In this document: positions 54,252-64,000 of the stretch, in pieces | Layout: every line of letters starts with the position of its first letter | Numbering within the stretch: the first letter of the stretch is position 1 | Notes under the pieces: model-generated | What the model saw: only the letters and a program-made list of their open reading frames with translations | Told to the model about the DNA's origin: nothing | Databases searched by the model: none | Translations under genes and position numbers: made by a program | From: Eriocheir sinensis | Lineage: Eukaryota > Arthropoda > Malacostraca > Decapoda > Varunidae | Assembly (NCBI RefSeq): GCF_024679095.1 | Contig: NC_066531.1 | Location: forward strand, 3,968,342 to 4,032,341 | Direction of reading: 5' to 3' | DNA: 64,000 nucleotides

Positions 54252-55515
54252 TTACAGTAAAGGAAACAGCTCAAGGGCAAATAAATGAAAGCAATATAAA
54301 AAAAAAAATTCTACAAATCACTGCTTCTATAGAAAAGAGTTAAGAGGAATGGCCGAAAGAGAGGTCACTTTTGGGAGTAGAGATGTGCTGATACAGCCCT
54401 ATTGAAAGACTTTAAGTCGTAGGCAGGAGGAAATGCAGATGAAGGAAGAGTATTCCAAAGTTTACCAGCGTGAGGGGTGAAAGTGTGAAGATGCTGGTTA
54501 ACTCTTGCATAAGGGGTTTGGACAGTGTAGTGATGAGCTTGAGTAGATAGCTGTATGCAGCGGGGCTGCGGGAGGGTGGGGGGGTGGGCATGCAGTTAGC
54601 AAATTCAGAAGAGCAGTCAGCGTGAAAATATCGATAGAAGATGGAAAGAGAGGCAACATGGTGGCGGAATTTAAGAGGTAGCTGACTTCAGTAAGAGGAG
54701 ACGAGTTGCTGAGACAAAGAGAATTAGACTGTACTTTGTCCAAGAGAGCTGTGTGGGCTCTACCTCGAGGAAGCTAATTTATCGAGAGATGGTGACTAGG
54801 AGTTAATTAAGAAACCAAGATCACCAGTAGAATGCCTCTTGCGGAACCCATACTGGCGATCAGATAGAAGGTCAGAAGTGGATAGATGTTTATGAATCTT
54901 CCAGTTAAGGATCGATTCGAAAGCTTTAGAAAGACAGAAAAGTAAAGATATAGGATGGTAGTTCGAGGGATTGGAACGGTCACCCTTCTTAGGCACAGGC
55001 TGTATGAAGGCGTACTTCTAGCAGGAAGGAAAGGCACAGACGAAAGAGTTTGACCAGGCAGGGTGTCAGCGAGGAAGTATAGTTTTTAAGAACAATAGGA
55101 GGCACTCTATCAAGCCTATAAGCCTTATGAGGATTGAGGCCAGAGAGGGCGTCATTCATCAACATCATTCTTAAGAATCTTAATAACAGGCATAGTTGAG
55201 TCAGAGGGGGGATGAGAAGGAGGAATATGCCCAGAATCGTCCAGAGTGAAGTTGTTGGAGAAAATATGAGCGAAGAGGTCAACCTTAGTGATAGATGTGA
55301 AGGCGGTGATGCCGTCAGGATTAAGAAAAAGAGGGAAAGATGAAGAAGTGAAATTGGAGGAGATGATTTTGGGCTAGGTCTCTGGAAGAATTAGAAAAAG
55401 CAAGGTTGTGGCATTTTCTACTAATGAGTGTTTTTGGTGAGTCGGATACTCATGGGTTTGGTATGATTCCGGGCAGAAATGTAAAGATCATGATTAACAG
55501 GAGTGTGAAGGCTCG
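54252..55515 (-). mobile_element. LINE copy with an internal deletion
   Basis: The minus strand from 55515: a linker remnant (HDLYISARN, RLTKN), then LSGLNPHKAYRLDRVPPIVL, VPKKGDRSNPSNYHPISLL, DRQYGFRKRHSTGDL and an abrupt stop at about 54790. The sequence then jumps to FRRHVASLSIF-equivalent codons (about 54660) and the 3' tail at 54252. Motifs A, B and C of the reverse transcriptase are gone. Several frameshifts are present. Confidence 0.85.
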
Positions 55516-55518
55516 GGT

Positions 55519-55525
<7 letters not shown>

Positions 55526-55597
<72 letters not shown>
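55526..55597. repeat. (GT)n microsatellite
   Basis: A pure GT run abutting the 5' end of the LINE remnant. Confidence 0.97.
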
Positions 55598-55601
<4 letters not shown>

Positions 55602-56066
55602 AGATTTGTATATCCCTTCCTCCACAACCTAATTACAATCCTGTTTAGAAGAACCTTAATTATAGCATCCACCTCTTTGTTTCAACAGAATTTTGGTAAT
55701 TTATTAAAATGTCGGCATGGAATGATAAGCGGTATAAACAATCATATCCACGGGTTTCAATTCAATTTGCATGATCTCATTTACCTTGTTAATTTGAACG
55801 TTTTAACACATTTGCATTCCACTAATTTTCTAATGTTCATTGATGAAGCTACCAAGTTAGTATTATGTTCAATTTATGAGATATACAGAAGTGAAGGAAA
55901 TTTTTTATTGTCTAGAGGCAGATTTCTTAATTGATAAGCAGGAGACAGACTTCCTCAAGCCGCAGTCCAGTGAGAGACCTGCATACCTACAGTGCCTGGG
56001 TTTCAGTTGCGAAGTTCAAATGAATAGATAACAGCTACAGTCTCACTTAATTCATGATCTGCATAG
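55598..56066. other. No feature recognised
   Basis: An open frame of about 130 codons crosses from the GT run into this AT-rich stretch, but nothing in it is recognisable. Confidence 0.45.
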
Positions 56067-56090
56067 AAGTAGTAGTAGTGGTAGTAGTAA

Positions 56091-56140
<50 letters not shown>

Positions 56141-56141
56141 A
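56067..56141. repeat. (TAG)n microsatellite
   Basis: GTA/TAG triplets with one GTGGTA interruption. Confidence 0.96.
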
Positions 56142-56185
56142 CCTAACTTACCTAACCTAACCTAACCTAACCTAACCTAACCTAA
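56142..56185. repeat. Interstitial arthropod telomere repeat (CCTAA)n, about 8 copies
   Basis: CCTAACTTACCTAACCTAAC and onward in perfect CCTAA units; the reverse complement is (TTAGG)n, the ancestral arthropod telomere sequence. It lies between two TAG-type microsatellites, not at a scaffold end, so it is interstitial. Confidence 0.93.
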
Positions 56186-56640
56186 GGAGTAGCAGTGGTG
56201 GTGGTGGTGGTGCTAGTAGAAGTAGTAATTGCTGTTGTAGATTATGCAGTAAGAGAAGTATTAGTATTAGTATTAGTATTAGTAGTGGTAGTATTGTCTG
56301 TTTCATTTCGTCTGTCCACTCGTGAACGTAGATGTGGAACCTGCGCACTGTTAGTTCGTGATTGCGTGAAGATCAGCTTTTTACTTTCAGTGATATATTT
56401 GAATATTTGTGTATAGAAAAAACCCTCAAACCCTCTTACATAAACAGCAAACATACCGATTTGCACCGATAATCTACCATACAAGCAGACGAAAGACAAG
56501 CTTGTATCAAACAGCATTTTCAAATCATACTCGAACGATCTACGGCTTTCAAATTACTGATCTCTATTATATAAGAGATCAGTGTTTCAAATACCTATAA
56601 TTCACCTCATTAAAGGCACACAAAATGACATCTGGTTCTG
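56186..56640. other. GTG/TAG/ATT-rich microsatellite start, then no feature
   Basis: Triplet repeats run to about 56295 (GTGGTGGTG, TTAGTATTAG). The remainder has no recognised similarity. Confidence 0.6.
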
Positions 56641-56648
56641 CATGTATG

Positions 56649-57186
56649 AGTGTGTATCTCACGTGTGGGGGGGCTCCACTCACACAGCTCTGTTGGACAG
56701 GGTGGAGTCTAAGGCTCTTCGTCTCATCAGCTCTCCTCCTCTTACTGATAGTTTTCTACCTCTTAAATTTCGCCGCCATGTTGCCTCTCTTTCTATCTTC
56801 AATCGATATTTTCATGGTGACTGCTCTTCCGAACTTGCTAACTGCATTCCTCCCCCCCTCCCGCGGCCTCGCCACACACGACTTTCTACTCAAGCTCATC
56901 CCTTTACTGTCCAAATCCCTTACGCAAGAGTTAACCAGCATCTTCAATCTTTCATCTCTCACGCTGGTAAACTCTGGAACAATCTTCCGTCATCTTTATT
57001 TCCTCCTGCCTATGACTTGAACTCTTTCAGGAGGAGGGTATCAGGACACCTCTCCTCCCGAAATTGACCTCTCTTTCGGCCACTCCTTAAACTCTTTATA
57101 GGAGCAGTGAGTAGCGGGCTTTTTATTTTCACATTTGTTACCCTTTTTTTATGCCCTTGAACTGACTCCTCTGCTGTAAAAAAAAA
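56649..57186 (+). mobile_element. LINE (Jockey/CR1-type), 5'-truncated 3' end
   Basis: The plus strand reads SHVWGGSTHTALLDRVESKA, FRRHVASLSIFNRYF, HAGKLWNNLPSSLFPP and RRVSGHLSSRN, then the tail to an A8 run. It is truncated at the MEYAS position. The frame is intact over about 140 codons. Confidence 0.9.
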
Positions 57187-57639
57187 AGTGCCTAGACGTA
57201 AGGAATGTTGATAATTAGTTGTATGTAAATAACCTGGGTAATATTCGAAATAGCCAAGCATCACATCCAACAGTTATTATTTACTATTTCATGTTATTCC
57301 GAATATTAATCGTTATTTACATGCAATAAATTATTACAATATATACCTTTTATTTGTGCTTCCAGAGCTATATGTTTTGTAATGTATCTGAAATGAGATG
57401 AATCATATATAGGCATATGAGAGGCCATAGATCGTTCGAATATGATCTGACTGTATACTGTCTTTCCGTGTTCTTGTATGGTAAATTATAGATGCAAATC
57501 GGCATGTTTGGGATTTATAAAGACTGAAGTTTTTTTTTGTATACATAAACATAAGCTTGAATATCAATTACAACAGTTGATTTACACGTTTTCACGAAAT
57601 AGAAATGCGCAGGTGCCACATCCATCAAAATTCCCGCTC
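57187..57639. other. No feature recognised
   Basis: AT-rich sequence only. Confidence 0.5.
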
Positions 57640-57930
57640 TGTTGATGGACAGATGAAATGAAACGGACTCTGGTCCAAAAGCCACCAACATCTCCAATAT
57701 GGACTATGAGGCCACAGTGGTGGAGAGTGACATTAGGGTGGGTCGGGAATGATATGAGTAGGGAAGAAAGGGGGATCTATACGCAATAGATGATAGGGTG
57801 TTATGTATAGATTTATTGCTAAGTAGTACTAGTGATGTGGTTGGATGCCACAGTCATTAGCGAACAGAGTTGGGGCTAATGACCTCCATGATTATGTGCC
57901 GGTAAAATAAACATCGGTGGAGGTATATTT
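57640..57930 (+). mobile_element. Retroelement 3' end, copy 1 (same family as 58105-59330)
   Basis: Contains SNMDYEATVVESDI, matching ADLDFEATVVDSRI at the end of copy 2, and then 'ccacagtcattagcg', matching the 3' untranslated region there. It ends where the (TAG)n tract starts. Confidence 0.65.
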
Positions 57931-57953
57931 TATGTCAGTAATAGTAGTAGTAA

Positions 57954-57992
<39 letters not shown>

Positions 57993-58104
57993 AAGTAGTA
58001 TTAGTAGTTGTAGTTGTTAGTTTAGTAATAGTAGCAGTAGTAGTAGAAATAGCAGTTGTTGTTGTAGTAGTAGTAGTAGTAGTAGTAATAGTAGTAGTAG
58101 ATGG
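57931..58104. repeat. (TAG)n microsatellite between two retroelement copies
   Basis: TAG triplets with AAG and TTG interruptions, lying exactly between the 3' end of copy 1 and the truncated start of copy 2. Confidence 0.95.
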
Positions 58105-59329
58105 TTGCTGGAGTTGCCGCCAAGAATGGGTGGGCTCGGCATCACCAACCGGCAAAATCTCGTAGAGTCGGAATTCGAGAACTCACTCCGAATCACAGCC
58201 TCCTTGACAGGGATATATTATCAACCAAAATGAAAGGGGAGAAGACAACCCTGAAGAAATTATGTCACTAAGGAATGAAATCTCCATAAACAGAGAAGAA
58301 AAACAGAGACACTCTGAGTGACCTAATGAGAGAACTCCCAGAAGACACAAGGAGAAGGACAGACATTGCAGAGGAAGTGGGCGCTTCGAACTGGCTAACC
58401 ACACTACCTATCAGGGCAAAAGGCTTCAACTTAAACAAGAAAGAATTCACTGATGCCCTTGCCCTGAGGTATGGCTGGCCAGTGGATGGGCTCCCAAACA
58501 TGTGTAACTGTGGCTCACCCTTCATCCAAAACCATGCCATGACATGCAAGGCAGGAGGCTTCGTCTGCATGAGACATGATGAAGTGAGAGACGTAACAGC
58601 TCAGATGCTGAAAGAAGTCTGTCACGACGTGACCGTGGAACCCATGCTGCTCCCTCTGCAAGGCGAACACCTCGCCAGACGCACCGCTAATGTTTCGAAC
58701 GAAACACGAGTGGATGTTAGCGCCAGAGGGTTTTGGACTCGTGAACAAAGGGCGTATTTTGACATAAGGATCTTTGATCCCATGGCCCATTGCCACAGAG
58801 ACTTGACCCTTGATGCACCCCACAGAAGGAATGAACAAGAGAAGAACAGAGCATATGAAGAAAGAATACAGACTGTGGACCAGGGCTCCTTCACCCCATT
58901 AGTATTCACGACGTCGGGAGGGATGGGACCAAGGGCGCAAAGCTTCTATATACGCAAAACTCGCTGAAACACTGGCGGATAAGAAACAGCAGCCGAGAAG
59001 CAGTGTGGTCGCCTGGATGAGATGCAGGCTGTCCTTCTCCCTCCTGAGGTCAGCCTTGGTCTGCCTGAGAGGAAACCCACCCACATTGCCGACCTGGACT
59101 TTGAGGCGACGGTGGTTGATAGTCGTATTAACCACAAGCTCTGTTAGCTTAAGAAAAATATGTTTAATAAGGTTTGTAATACTAAATGAAGATGGTTGTC
59201 GGCCACAGTCATTGGCGGGTTGGGGCCAGTGAATTGATTTGTGAAAGGATATGATAAAAGATACCGCCCACAACGCAACTCTAATGGATGGAGGCCCGTG
59301 ATTGATTAAAAAAAAAGTAGTATAACAAA

Positions 59330-59330
<1 letters not shown>
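58105..59330 (+). pseudogene. Retroelement C-terminal region with CCHC-type motif, frameshifted
   Basis: The first part (58105-58230) reads LPPRMGGLGITNRQNLVESE and FENSLRITASLTG, a familiar post-catalytic segment. After frameshifts an open stretch at 58326-58967 encodes SNWLTTLPIRAKGFNLNKKE, ALRYGWP, CNCGSPFIQNHAMTC (C-x-C-x7-H-x4-C), GGFVCMRHDEVRD, RVDVSARGFWTREQRAYFDI and FTPLVFTTSGGMGP. A last frameshift near 58930 leads to YAKLAETLADKKQQP and RCRLSFSLLRSALVCLRG. The zinc-knuckle followed by D-x-x-x-R...D-[IV]-R resembles the restriction-like endonuclease end of some non-LTR elements, but I also recall such tails in other reverse-transcriptase proteins, so the clade is open. The reverse-transcriptase core is truncated away. 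Confidence 0.6.
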
Positions 59331-59376
<46 letters not shown>

Positions 59377-59530
59377 ATAGTAGTAGTGGTAGAAGTAGTA
59401 TTAATATTAGTAATTGTAGTAGTAGTAAGAGTAGTATTAGTAGTAATAATAGTAGTAGTAATAATGGTAGTAGTAATAGTAGTAGTATCAATATAAATAA
59501 TAGTAGTAGTAGTAGTAGTAGTAATAGTAG
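59331..59530. repeat. (TAG)n microsatellite after the retroelement
   Basis: TAG/TAA triplets with variants, beginning straight after GATTGATTAAAAAAAAAG. Confidence 0.95.
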
Positions 59531-59554
59531 AAGAAGGGTGCCTCCTCCTATCGT

Positions 59555-60060
59555 TCTTAAAAATAAAGTGCTTCCGTGCTGTCACTCTCTCTCTAGTTAA
59601 CTCTTTCGTCCCTGCTTTTCAACATGTGTCTTTCGTTTATACCAGAAGTGCTAACTACTCACGGGGACCATATGCCTGACCGCGCCGTGCTTCTCTCACC
59701 CGCTGCTTCCACCGTCGATGGTCCTCCTATTGAGTCTTCCGCCGCAATGTTACACGTCACTCTATTTTCTAGATATATTCATGCTGACTGCTCTGCTGAA
59801 CTGGTAACAGCAAGCCTATACCTTTTCTGCGTCCCCGCTACCCACGACTTAGTACTCCTGCTCATCCCTGTGCTATCCAAATCCCTTATGCACGAGTTAA
59901 CCAGCTACTTCAGACTTTCATCTCTTCTGCTGGTGAACTCGCGAACAACCAATCTTCGTCTGTATTTCCTCCTATCTACGACCTGAACTCGTCCAGGAGG
60001 GGAGTATATCAAAATGCCTCCCCAACCGATACTTACCATCTCTTTTCTCCACTCGAACTG
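59555..60060 (+). mobile_element. Highly diverged LINE fragment
   Basis: Weak but ordered similarity to the main LINE: 'gtgctgtcac' and 'caacatgtgtctttc' of the linker, then 'catgctgactgctct', 'ctatccaaatcccttatgca', GAGTTAACCAGC and 'tatttcctcctatctacgac'. It lacks the reverse-transcriptase core and is the oldest-looking copy here. Confidence 0.75.
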
Positions 60061-60084
60061 TCATCTTTCCATTTCAAGCCCCTC

Positions 60085-60216
60085 TCAGCAGGATCGATCA
60101 ACTTGCCCCAGGGTTGAGTTACGTGCATGGGCGTCCCCTAGGTCTCTTCTCCTCAGGGTTGTCTCGTGCAGCAACATCCCTATATGAGCGGAATCGACGT
60201 TCGTTAAGCTTGCCAT
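60085..60216 (-). mobile_element. Fragment of the second non-LTR type (as at 48785-49215)
   Basis: 'caggatcgatcaacttgccc' and following sequence align with 48855-48985 in the same orientation (PASNDL-region codons to 'cgacgt..gt'). It ends at the target duplication of the next element. Confidence 0.7.
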
Positions 60217-60634
60217 GTATTGCCTTGAGTCTATATATACCAAGTCAAGTCACTCTGCTTCAAAACTGCGACCGGTACGCGCAGGGGGCGGTTTGGGGGG
60301 AGGGGAGCAGCGGGATGACGTCACTTGAAGGTAAAAAAAAAAAAAAAATACCCGCCAGTTCAGGGGTGACTAAAGTTGCGACCGTGTGTGCACTTTGAAT
60401 GTGCATGCTTGCCTTCTTTCACAGCGCGTTCAGGCAAGCCACTGACGAAAAAAATATGCCTTTTTATTGTGCTATTGCGTGACTGTTATTCCAATGCCTA
60501 CAAACGGCGGTGTGGGGTGTGAGGGAGGGTATGTTGAAGTGACTGATTTAAATTAGTCCGCCTTTTTTGGTTTTCTCTAAATCCCTGTTTCTACATTCTC
60601 TAGTTTGGCTCCAAGCAGTGTCACACATAAACCA

Positions 60635-63467
60635 TAGTCCTGGATCCAGCCTATACTGTCGCAAAAAAATTGATGTGCAGAGATTTTCAAATAGTTTCTG
60701 CAATCTATGAATATAAATGGTAAAAAAAAATTTGGGTAGACATTTGCACCGTGGGACATTTTCATGATGGTAGCCATTTTGAAAAATGACTATTTCCAAC
60801 ACTAAAAAAGAAAGGAAAATCAACATAATCTTATTTTCAGGTCCTTGTGCACATTATATTGCATATACATGTATATTACCATATTTCTAATAGTATAATT
60901 AACATCTGATGCAATTTTGAAAACTATGTTAACAAGCGTGCTCGCGAGCGTCAAAAATAAATGGAAATCTAAAAAAAAATCTGGAAGGGAAACTTGACTA
61001 CTCGATAGAATTAGTTATTTTTAATGGCACCTTACACGGTATGTACATCCAGCTTCCACACAGTTTTCCCAAAATTAGTTAGTAAAAGTGGCTCCATTGA
61101 CAATAACACCGTATTATTTTTCAAAAATCTAACATAACTATTTAGTTATTTTTGTCAAAGTGAGTGTGGGCATCCCCTTAACCAAACCGGTGCTTATTAA
61201 CTCACTATTTGATTTAACATTTTTAATTGAATTAATTATGTCAAGATATATTTGTATTGTTATTTCAACACAGAAGATGCTCTCAACTTTAACTTTTCAA
61301 TATCTTTAATGGATTTTCATATAAGGTAGAACATTTGCAAAATACACAACAATTGAGGTTAGCTTTTCTACATTTATATTGTTTGGTTTTACAGCTTGTA
61401 CAGCCGCAAACAGTTAGTAGGACATCTGGAAGTGGTTTGAGGTGTTTTGATGGTACAAGTACTCCATTTGATTCCTCCCATCCATAGTCTGTAGGTTCAA
61501 GGGGTACTCTCTGATCCAAAAGAGTAACAGCTTCACAAACAGCAAGGAATGTTCTTTGTATATGTCCCTCTATAACACTAGATGTTTGGTGGGAGATTAG
61601 CCAGTGACTTATTTAGTTTTTTTGTGATAGTCTTCATATCGAAGTTCGTCAAATGTGTCAACTTGTGCCTTAGCTGACCAAACCTTAACAAGATATTTCT
61701 CAAGATTCTGTACTTCAGTGTCATAAAGATTATCTGCCTCACCAAAGTCAGCTAGGAATGACACCGGATCAGCAGCCAATGCCCCATGCTTCGTGCCTAT
61801 CTTGCTGAGAGTATCGTTCCCAGAGGCTAAGTGAGCTTTGACTAACTCACGACTTAAATCAGGACCAAGCTTTTTCTGGAGAATATGAAGTGGTAGGAAT
61901 CGTTGTTTCTCGCCAGTTCCGAACTGTACCCAGAGTTCTGACAGTCAATTGGATTTGAATGTCTCTATATACCGCAGCATGATGGCGATGACATCTGTGT
62001 CATTTGAAAGCAGGACAGCCCTCTTCGTGTTGTGCTGAGCTGCCCAGTTGACATGTGGTACAAGCCGATAATAAAATCTGCCTCCTCAATAGAATTCTTC
62101 AGTTCCATAAGAGAACCTCTGAGCTGGAAGAACTTCACCATTCATTATAACCCCACTCACTACAAGCGGTGTACTAGTCTGTGCTGAATAATTCTTGGCT
62201 CCAGTGCTGGCAAGGCTCTGTAGATTCTGTTTGTTAGTTGATGATGCCCAGAATTTATCCAATTGAACAGGGACTGGTGTTTCTGAACAGATTGATACCA
62301 AATCCATGCTTCCCGAGGACGATGCTCTTCCTATTCTTTCTGATTCTTCGGTTGACGTATCTAAGCAACTGTCTAAGACAATGTGGACTGCATGAGTAGA
62401 ACATACAGACTGTGCTAGACGGCCCTTATTGATTGCCCAAATGTTGTCTGTGCTGTCATCTTTACCATACGTATCTGTGACATGAAGTCGACAAGTACAG
62501 TTGTTTTAGAGCTGGATACAGGTTCAAATAAAGTCCTCTGTTGAGAGATTCTTTTCCAGTTCCACTGTGAGCATGTACTTTGCTGGCTTCTTAGGAACTT
62601 CACCATCAAATAATGGGCTTGTCTGAAGTAGATCATGAGATATGCTTCATGGCCTCTCCACGTTGTCTGGATATCTCAAGTCTGTTTTGTGCTAAGCCAA
62701 GTTCCTTTGTTGTCACTGGTACTGTGCTAGACTGTTTACTTGGTTCCTTTGAGATGTTGAAATTTGGCAGGTTGACTCGTGATATTCTATCTCCCAGTTT
62801 CTTCTCTTTGGTGATATATCTCTCCTGGCGAAACAATCTATAAGCGTGTTCTCCGTGATCCATTGCATTAAGAAGGCGTTCTTTTACACTTTTATCAACA
62901 CTGTACATTGTGACAAGGTTGTGAAGGCCTAGGTTTTGAGTGACATCGAAGGGATTGCCATTCTTTTCTAGGAATTGAAGTAACCGAGTAACATTTTGGT
63001 CAAACAGTTCCGATTTTCTCCCAGTCAGTTCATGGTGGTTGGTCTCCGTATGTTCCATCACTTTAGCATTTGTTAGTTCACGGAGGATATTGCTTATGTC
63101 GAGGACTTCATGGTAGATAAGTTGCCATTCAGTCACATACTCACTTTTCCTGGTCTGCTCTATGATTCCTTTAGAGCTTTTCTGTGATCTTTGTATGTTT
63201 TCACAGTAACCTAAAAATATTTCTTTTACCCAAAAATGTCTGATTACACCAAAAGAGCTAATTTAAAGATGAGTATTTTGGAGTTATTTGGTTCAGTTAT
63301 GACAATTCCACATTTTTTTCAAAATGGCCGCCAGAATGAAAATGTCCAAAGAGTGAAATGTCTACCCAATTTAATTTCATTCATTAGCTACTGTAGAACA
63401 TATTTCTGCAGTAAAACTGCGTGCACAACCATTTTTTTTACGGATATGTAGCCTGGATCCTGGACTA
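60635..63467. mobile_element. 2833-bp inverted-repeat transposon with TAGTCC ends and CCA target duplication
   Basis: Left end TAGTCCTGGATCCAGCCTA; right end, reverse-complemented, TAGTCCAGGATCCAGGCTA. Similarity continues, with gaps, for about 155 bp on both sides: AAAAAAAT, TGTGCA, then TTGGGTAGACATTT, GGACATTTTCAT and GGCCATTTTGAAAA-type blocks. CCA is at 60632-60634 and 63468-63470; intact copies of the host element have it once, which proves the insertion boundaries. Three-base duplications occur in CACTA-, Harbinger-, Zator- and Academ-like groups, but I recognise none of these in the ends. The coding region is described separately. Confidence 0.88.
61289..63215 (-). pseudogene. Protein of the 'GCDTTS'/Cys-rich family inside the TAGTCC transposon, decayed
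   Basis: On the minus strand from 63215: YCENIQRSQKSS, SEYVTEWQLIYHEVLDISN, NPFDVTQNLGLHNLVT, DHGEHAYRLFRQERYITKEK and ISRVNLPNF (to 62633). Later pieces in shifting frames are TTVLVDFMSQIR (about 62490), STSKN- and SGVIMNGEV-type remnants (62086-62307), EEADFIIGLYH (about 62090), NDTDVIAIMLRYIE (about 61970), GEKQRFLPLHIL, HLASGNDTLSKIGTKHGAL (about 61800), FLADFGE, and finally PTDYGWEESNGVLVP, LPDVLLTVCGCTSCKTKQYK and CVFCKCST (61289-61519). At least four frame changes and three stops occur. The DTDV and GNDT motifs with acidic residues suggest a nuclease-like fold, but this is inference. It fills the element, so it is the candidate transposase or a passenger. Confidence 0.7.
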
Positions 63468-63541
63468 CCACGCCTCTGCCGTGTCTCCTCCCACAAAGCT
63501 GCGTATGACTCGACTTGGTATATATAGACTTAGGTATTGCC

Positions 63542-63690
63542 TATATTGCCGGAGTTGGCGTTCCAGGACTCTGCTGGTAGCTGGAAATACGATTACATGC
63601 AAACTGTTCATAAGGTGTGACCGCTTTAATCTTTAAAACTAAAGTCTGGTCGCTTTGCTTTTTTATTTTTCATCCCATGCTTTTAAAATA
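63542..63690. other. Short unannotated spacer
   Basis: No feature recognised. Confidence 0.5.
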
Positions 63691-63691
63691 A

Positions 63692-64000
63692 CTCATACCA
63701 CCAAAGTTTTAAGCATCTGTCAACTTCTGACCTTCTCTCTGATCACTAGTACGTATTCCGCAAGTGTTCTTCTTATGGGAAAACTTTTGCAGTTGCTGAA
63801 GCATCTCGAAAGGTTTTGAAAGAGTCTGCCACATATTATTGCTTACTAAACTTTCCCCTACGGATTTTATCGCTCTCTTTCCCCGTCTGTACTTTTATCT
63901 CCAGTTTCCTTTTAGGTCATGTATATCTGCAGCAGTAAACGATTACTAGTCTACCCCCTACACTGATCAAAAGTGGTGTTTTGGAGGACCGTTCAAACTA
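63692..64000 (+). mobile_element. Diverged LINE reverse-transcriptase fragment, cut by the window edge
   Basis: Follows the main LINE in order: KHLSTSDLLSD, YVFRKC, 'gggaaaacttttgcagttgc', 'gaaagagtctgccac', 'ttatctccagtttcctttt' and 'atcaaaagtggtgttttgga' (motif B region). Many substitutions and indels are present. Confidence 0.8.

Larger units (their letters stand above)
60225..63533 (-). mobile_element. Miniature element with 8-bp target duplication, split by a 2.8-kb transposon
   Basis: The left part, 60225-60634, is the inverse of the family at 34122-34587 (starting TTGAGTCTATATATACC), and the right part, 63468-63533, ends in TATATAGACTTAG. GTATTGCC is present at 60217-60224 and 63534-63541, so both parts are one insertion. 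The break lies at the sequence that reads AAACCACGCC in intact copies. Confidence 0.9.

Noticed and set aside
55524..55934. Protein of 136 residues starting in a GT run
   Set aside because: The start lies within the microsatellite and the remainder shows nothing recognisable.

Overview
This window reads as intergenic, repeat-saturated DNA from an arthropod, most probably a decapod crustacean. The reasons are a run of the arthropod telomere motif (TTAGG)n at about 56142-56185, very abundant dinucleotide and trinucleotide microsatellites, several tRNA-headed SINE families, and many decayed copies of one LINE family. The species call is inference. I found no convincing host protein-coding gene and no structural RNA gene. 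Almost every recognisable protein fragment belongs to a transposable element, and nearly all carry stops or frameshifts. One 100-base run of N at 4804-4903 is an assembly gap.

Layout: 1-2530 holds two opposed tandem arrays (124 and 180 bp units) built from one short element whose dispersed copies lie at 43.1-43.8 kb and 50.9-51.6 kb. 2.9-4.8 kb is a tandem amplification of a LINE 3' end. 7.5-9.8 kb is a Penelope-like element interrupted by a fold-back element and a SINE. 9.8-11.3 kb holds nested SINEs and a palindromic miniature element. 11.9-15.3 kb is the longest LINE copy, with an opposite-strand copy of its own family inside it. 16-19 kb has a miniature element and head-to-head Penelope endonuclease fragments, one split by a hAT-like element. 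24.2-25.7 kb is a 75-bp satellite. 26-33 kb is SINE-rich. 33-41 kb is dominated by miniature DNA elements. 45-47 kb is a dead Tc1-like transposase with two insertions. 52.6-53.7 kb is a TTAA-bounded element with a 99-bp in-frame expansion. 57.6-59.5 kb is a retroelement 3' end lying between (TAG)n tracts.

The most notable object is at 60225-63533. A short element with 8-bp target duplications is split by a 2833-bp transposon with TAGTCC termini, roughly 155-bp imperfect inverted repeats and a 3-bp CCA duplication. Inside it, on the minus strand, is a decayed protein with a 'GNDTLSKIGTK' motif and a Cys-rich tail. A second fragment of the same protein family lies at 27.8-28.6 kb and a possible third near 32.3/32.8 kb. 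I recall this family as widespread but uncharacterised in invertebrates; tying it to a bounded inverted-repeat element is the main lead.

The parts do not form a pathway. The window is a stratified record of insertions: flanking target duplications and interruptions give relative ages (for example Tc1-like gene, then miniature element; LINE, then opposite LINE; 8-bp element, then TAGTCC transposon).
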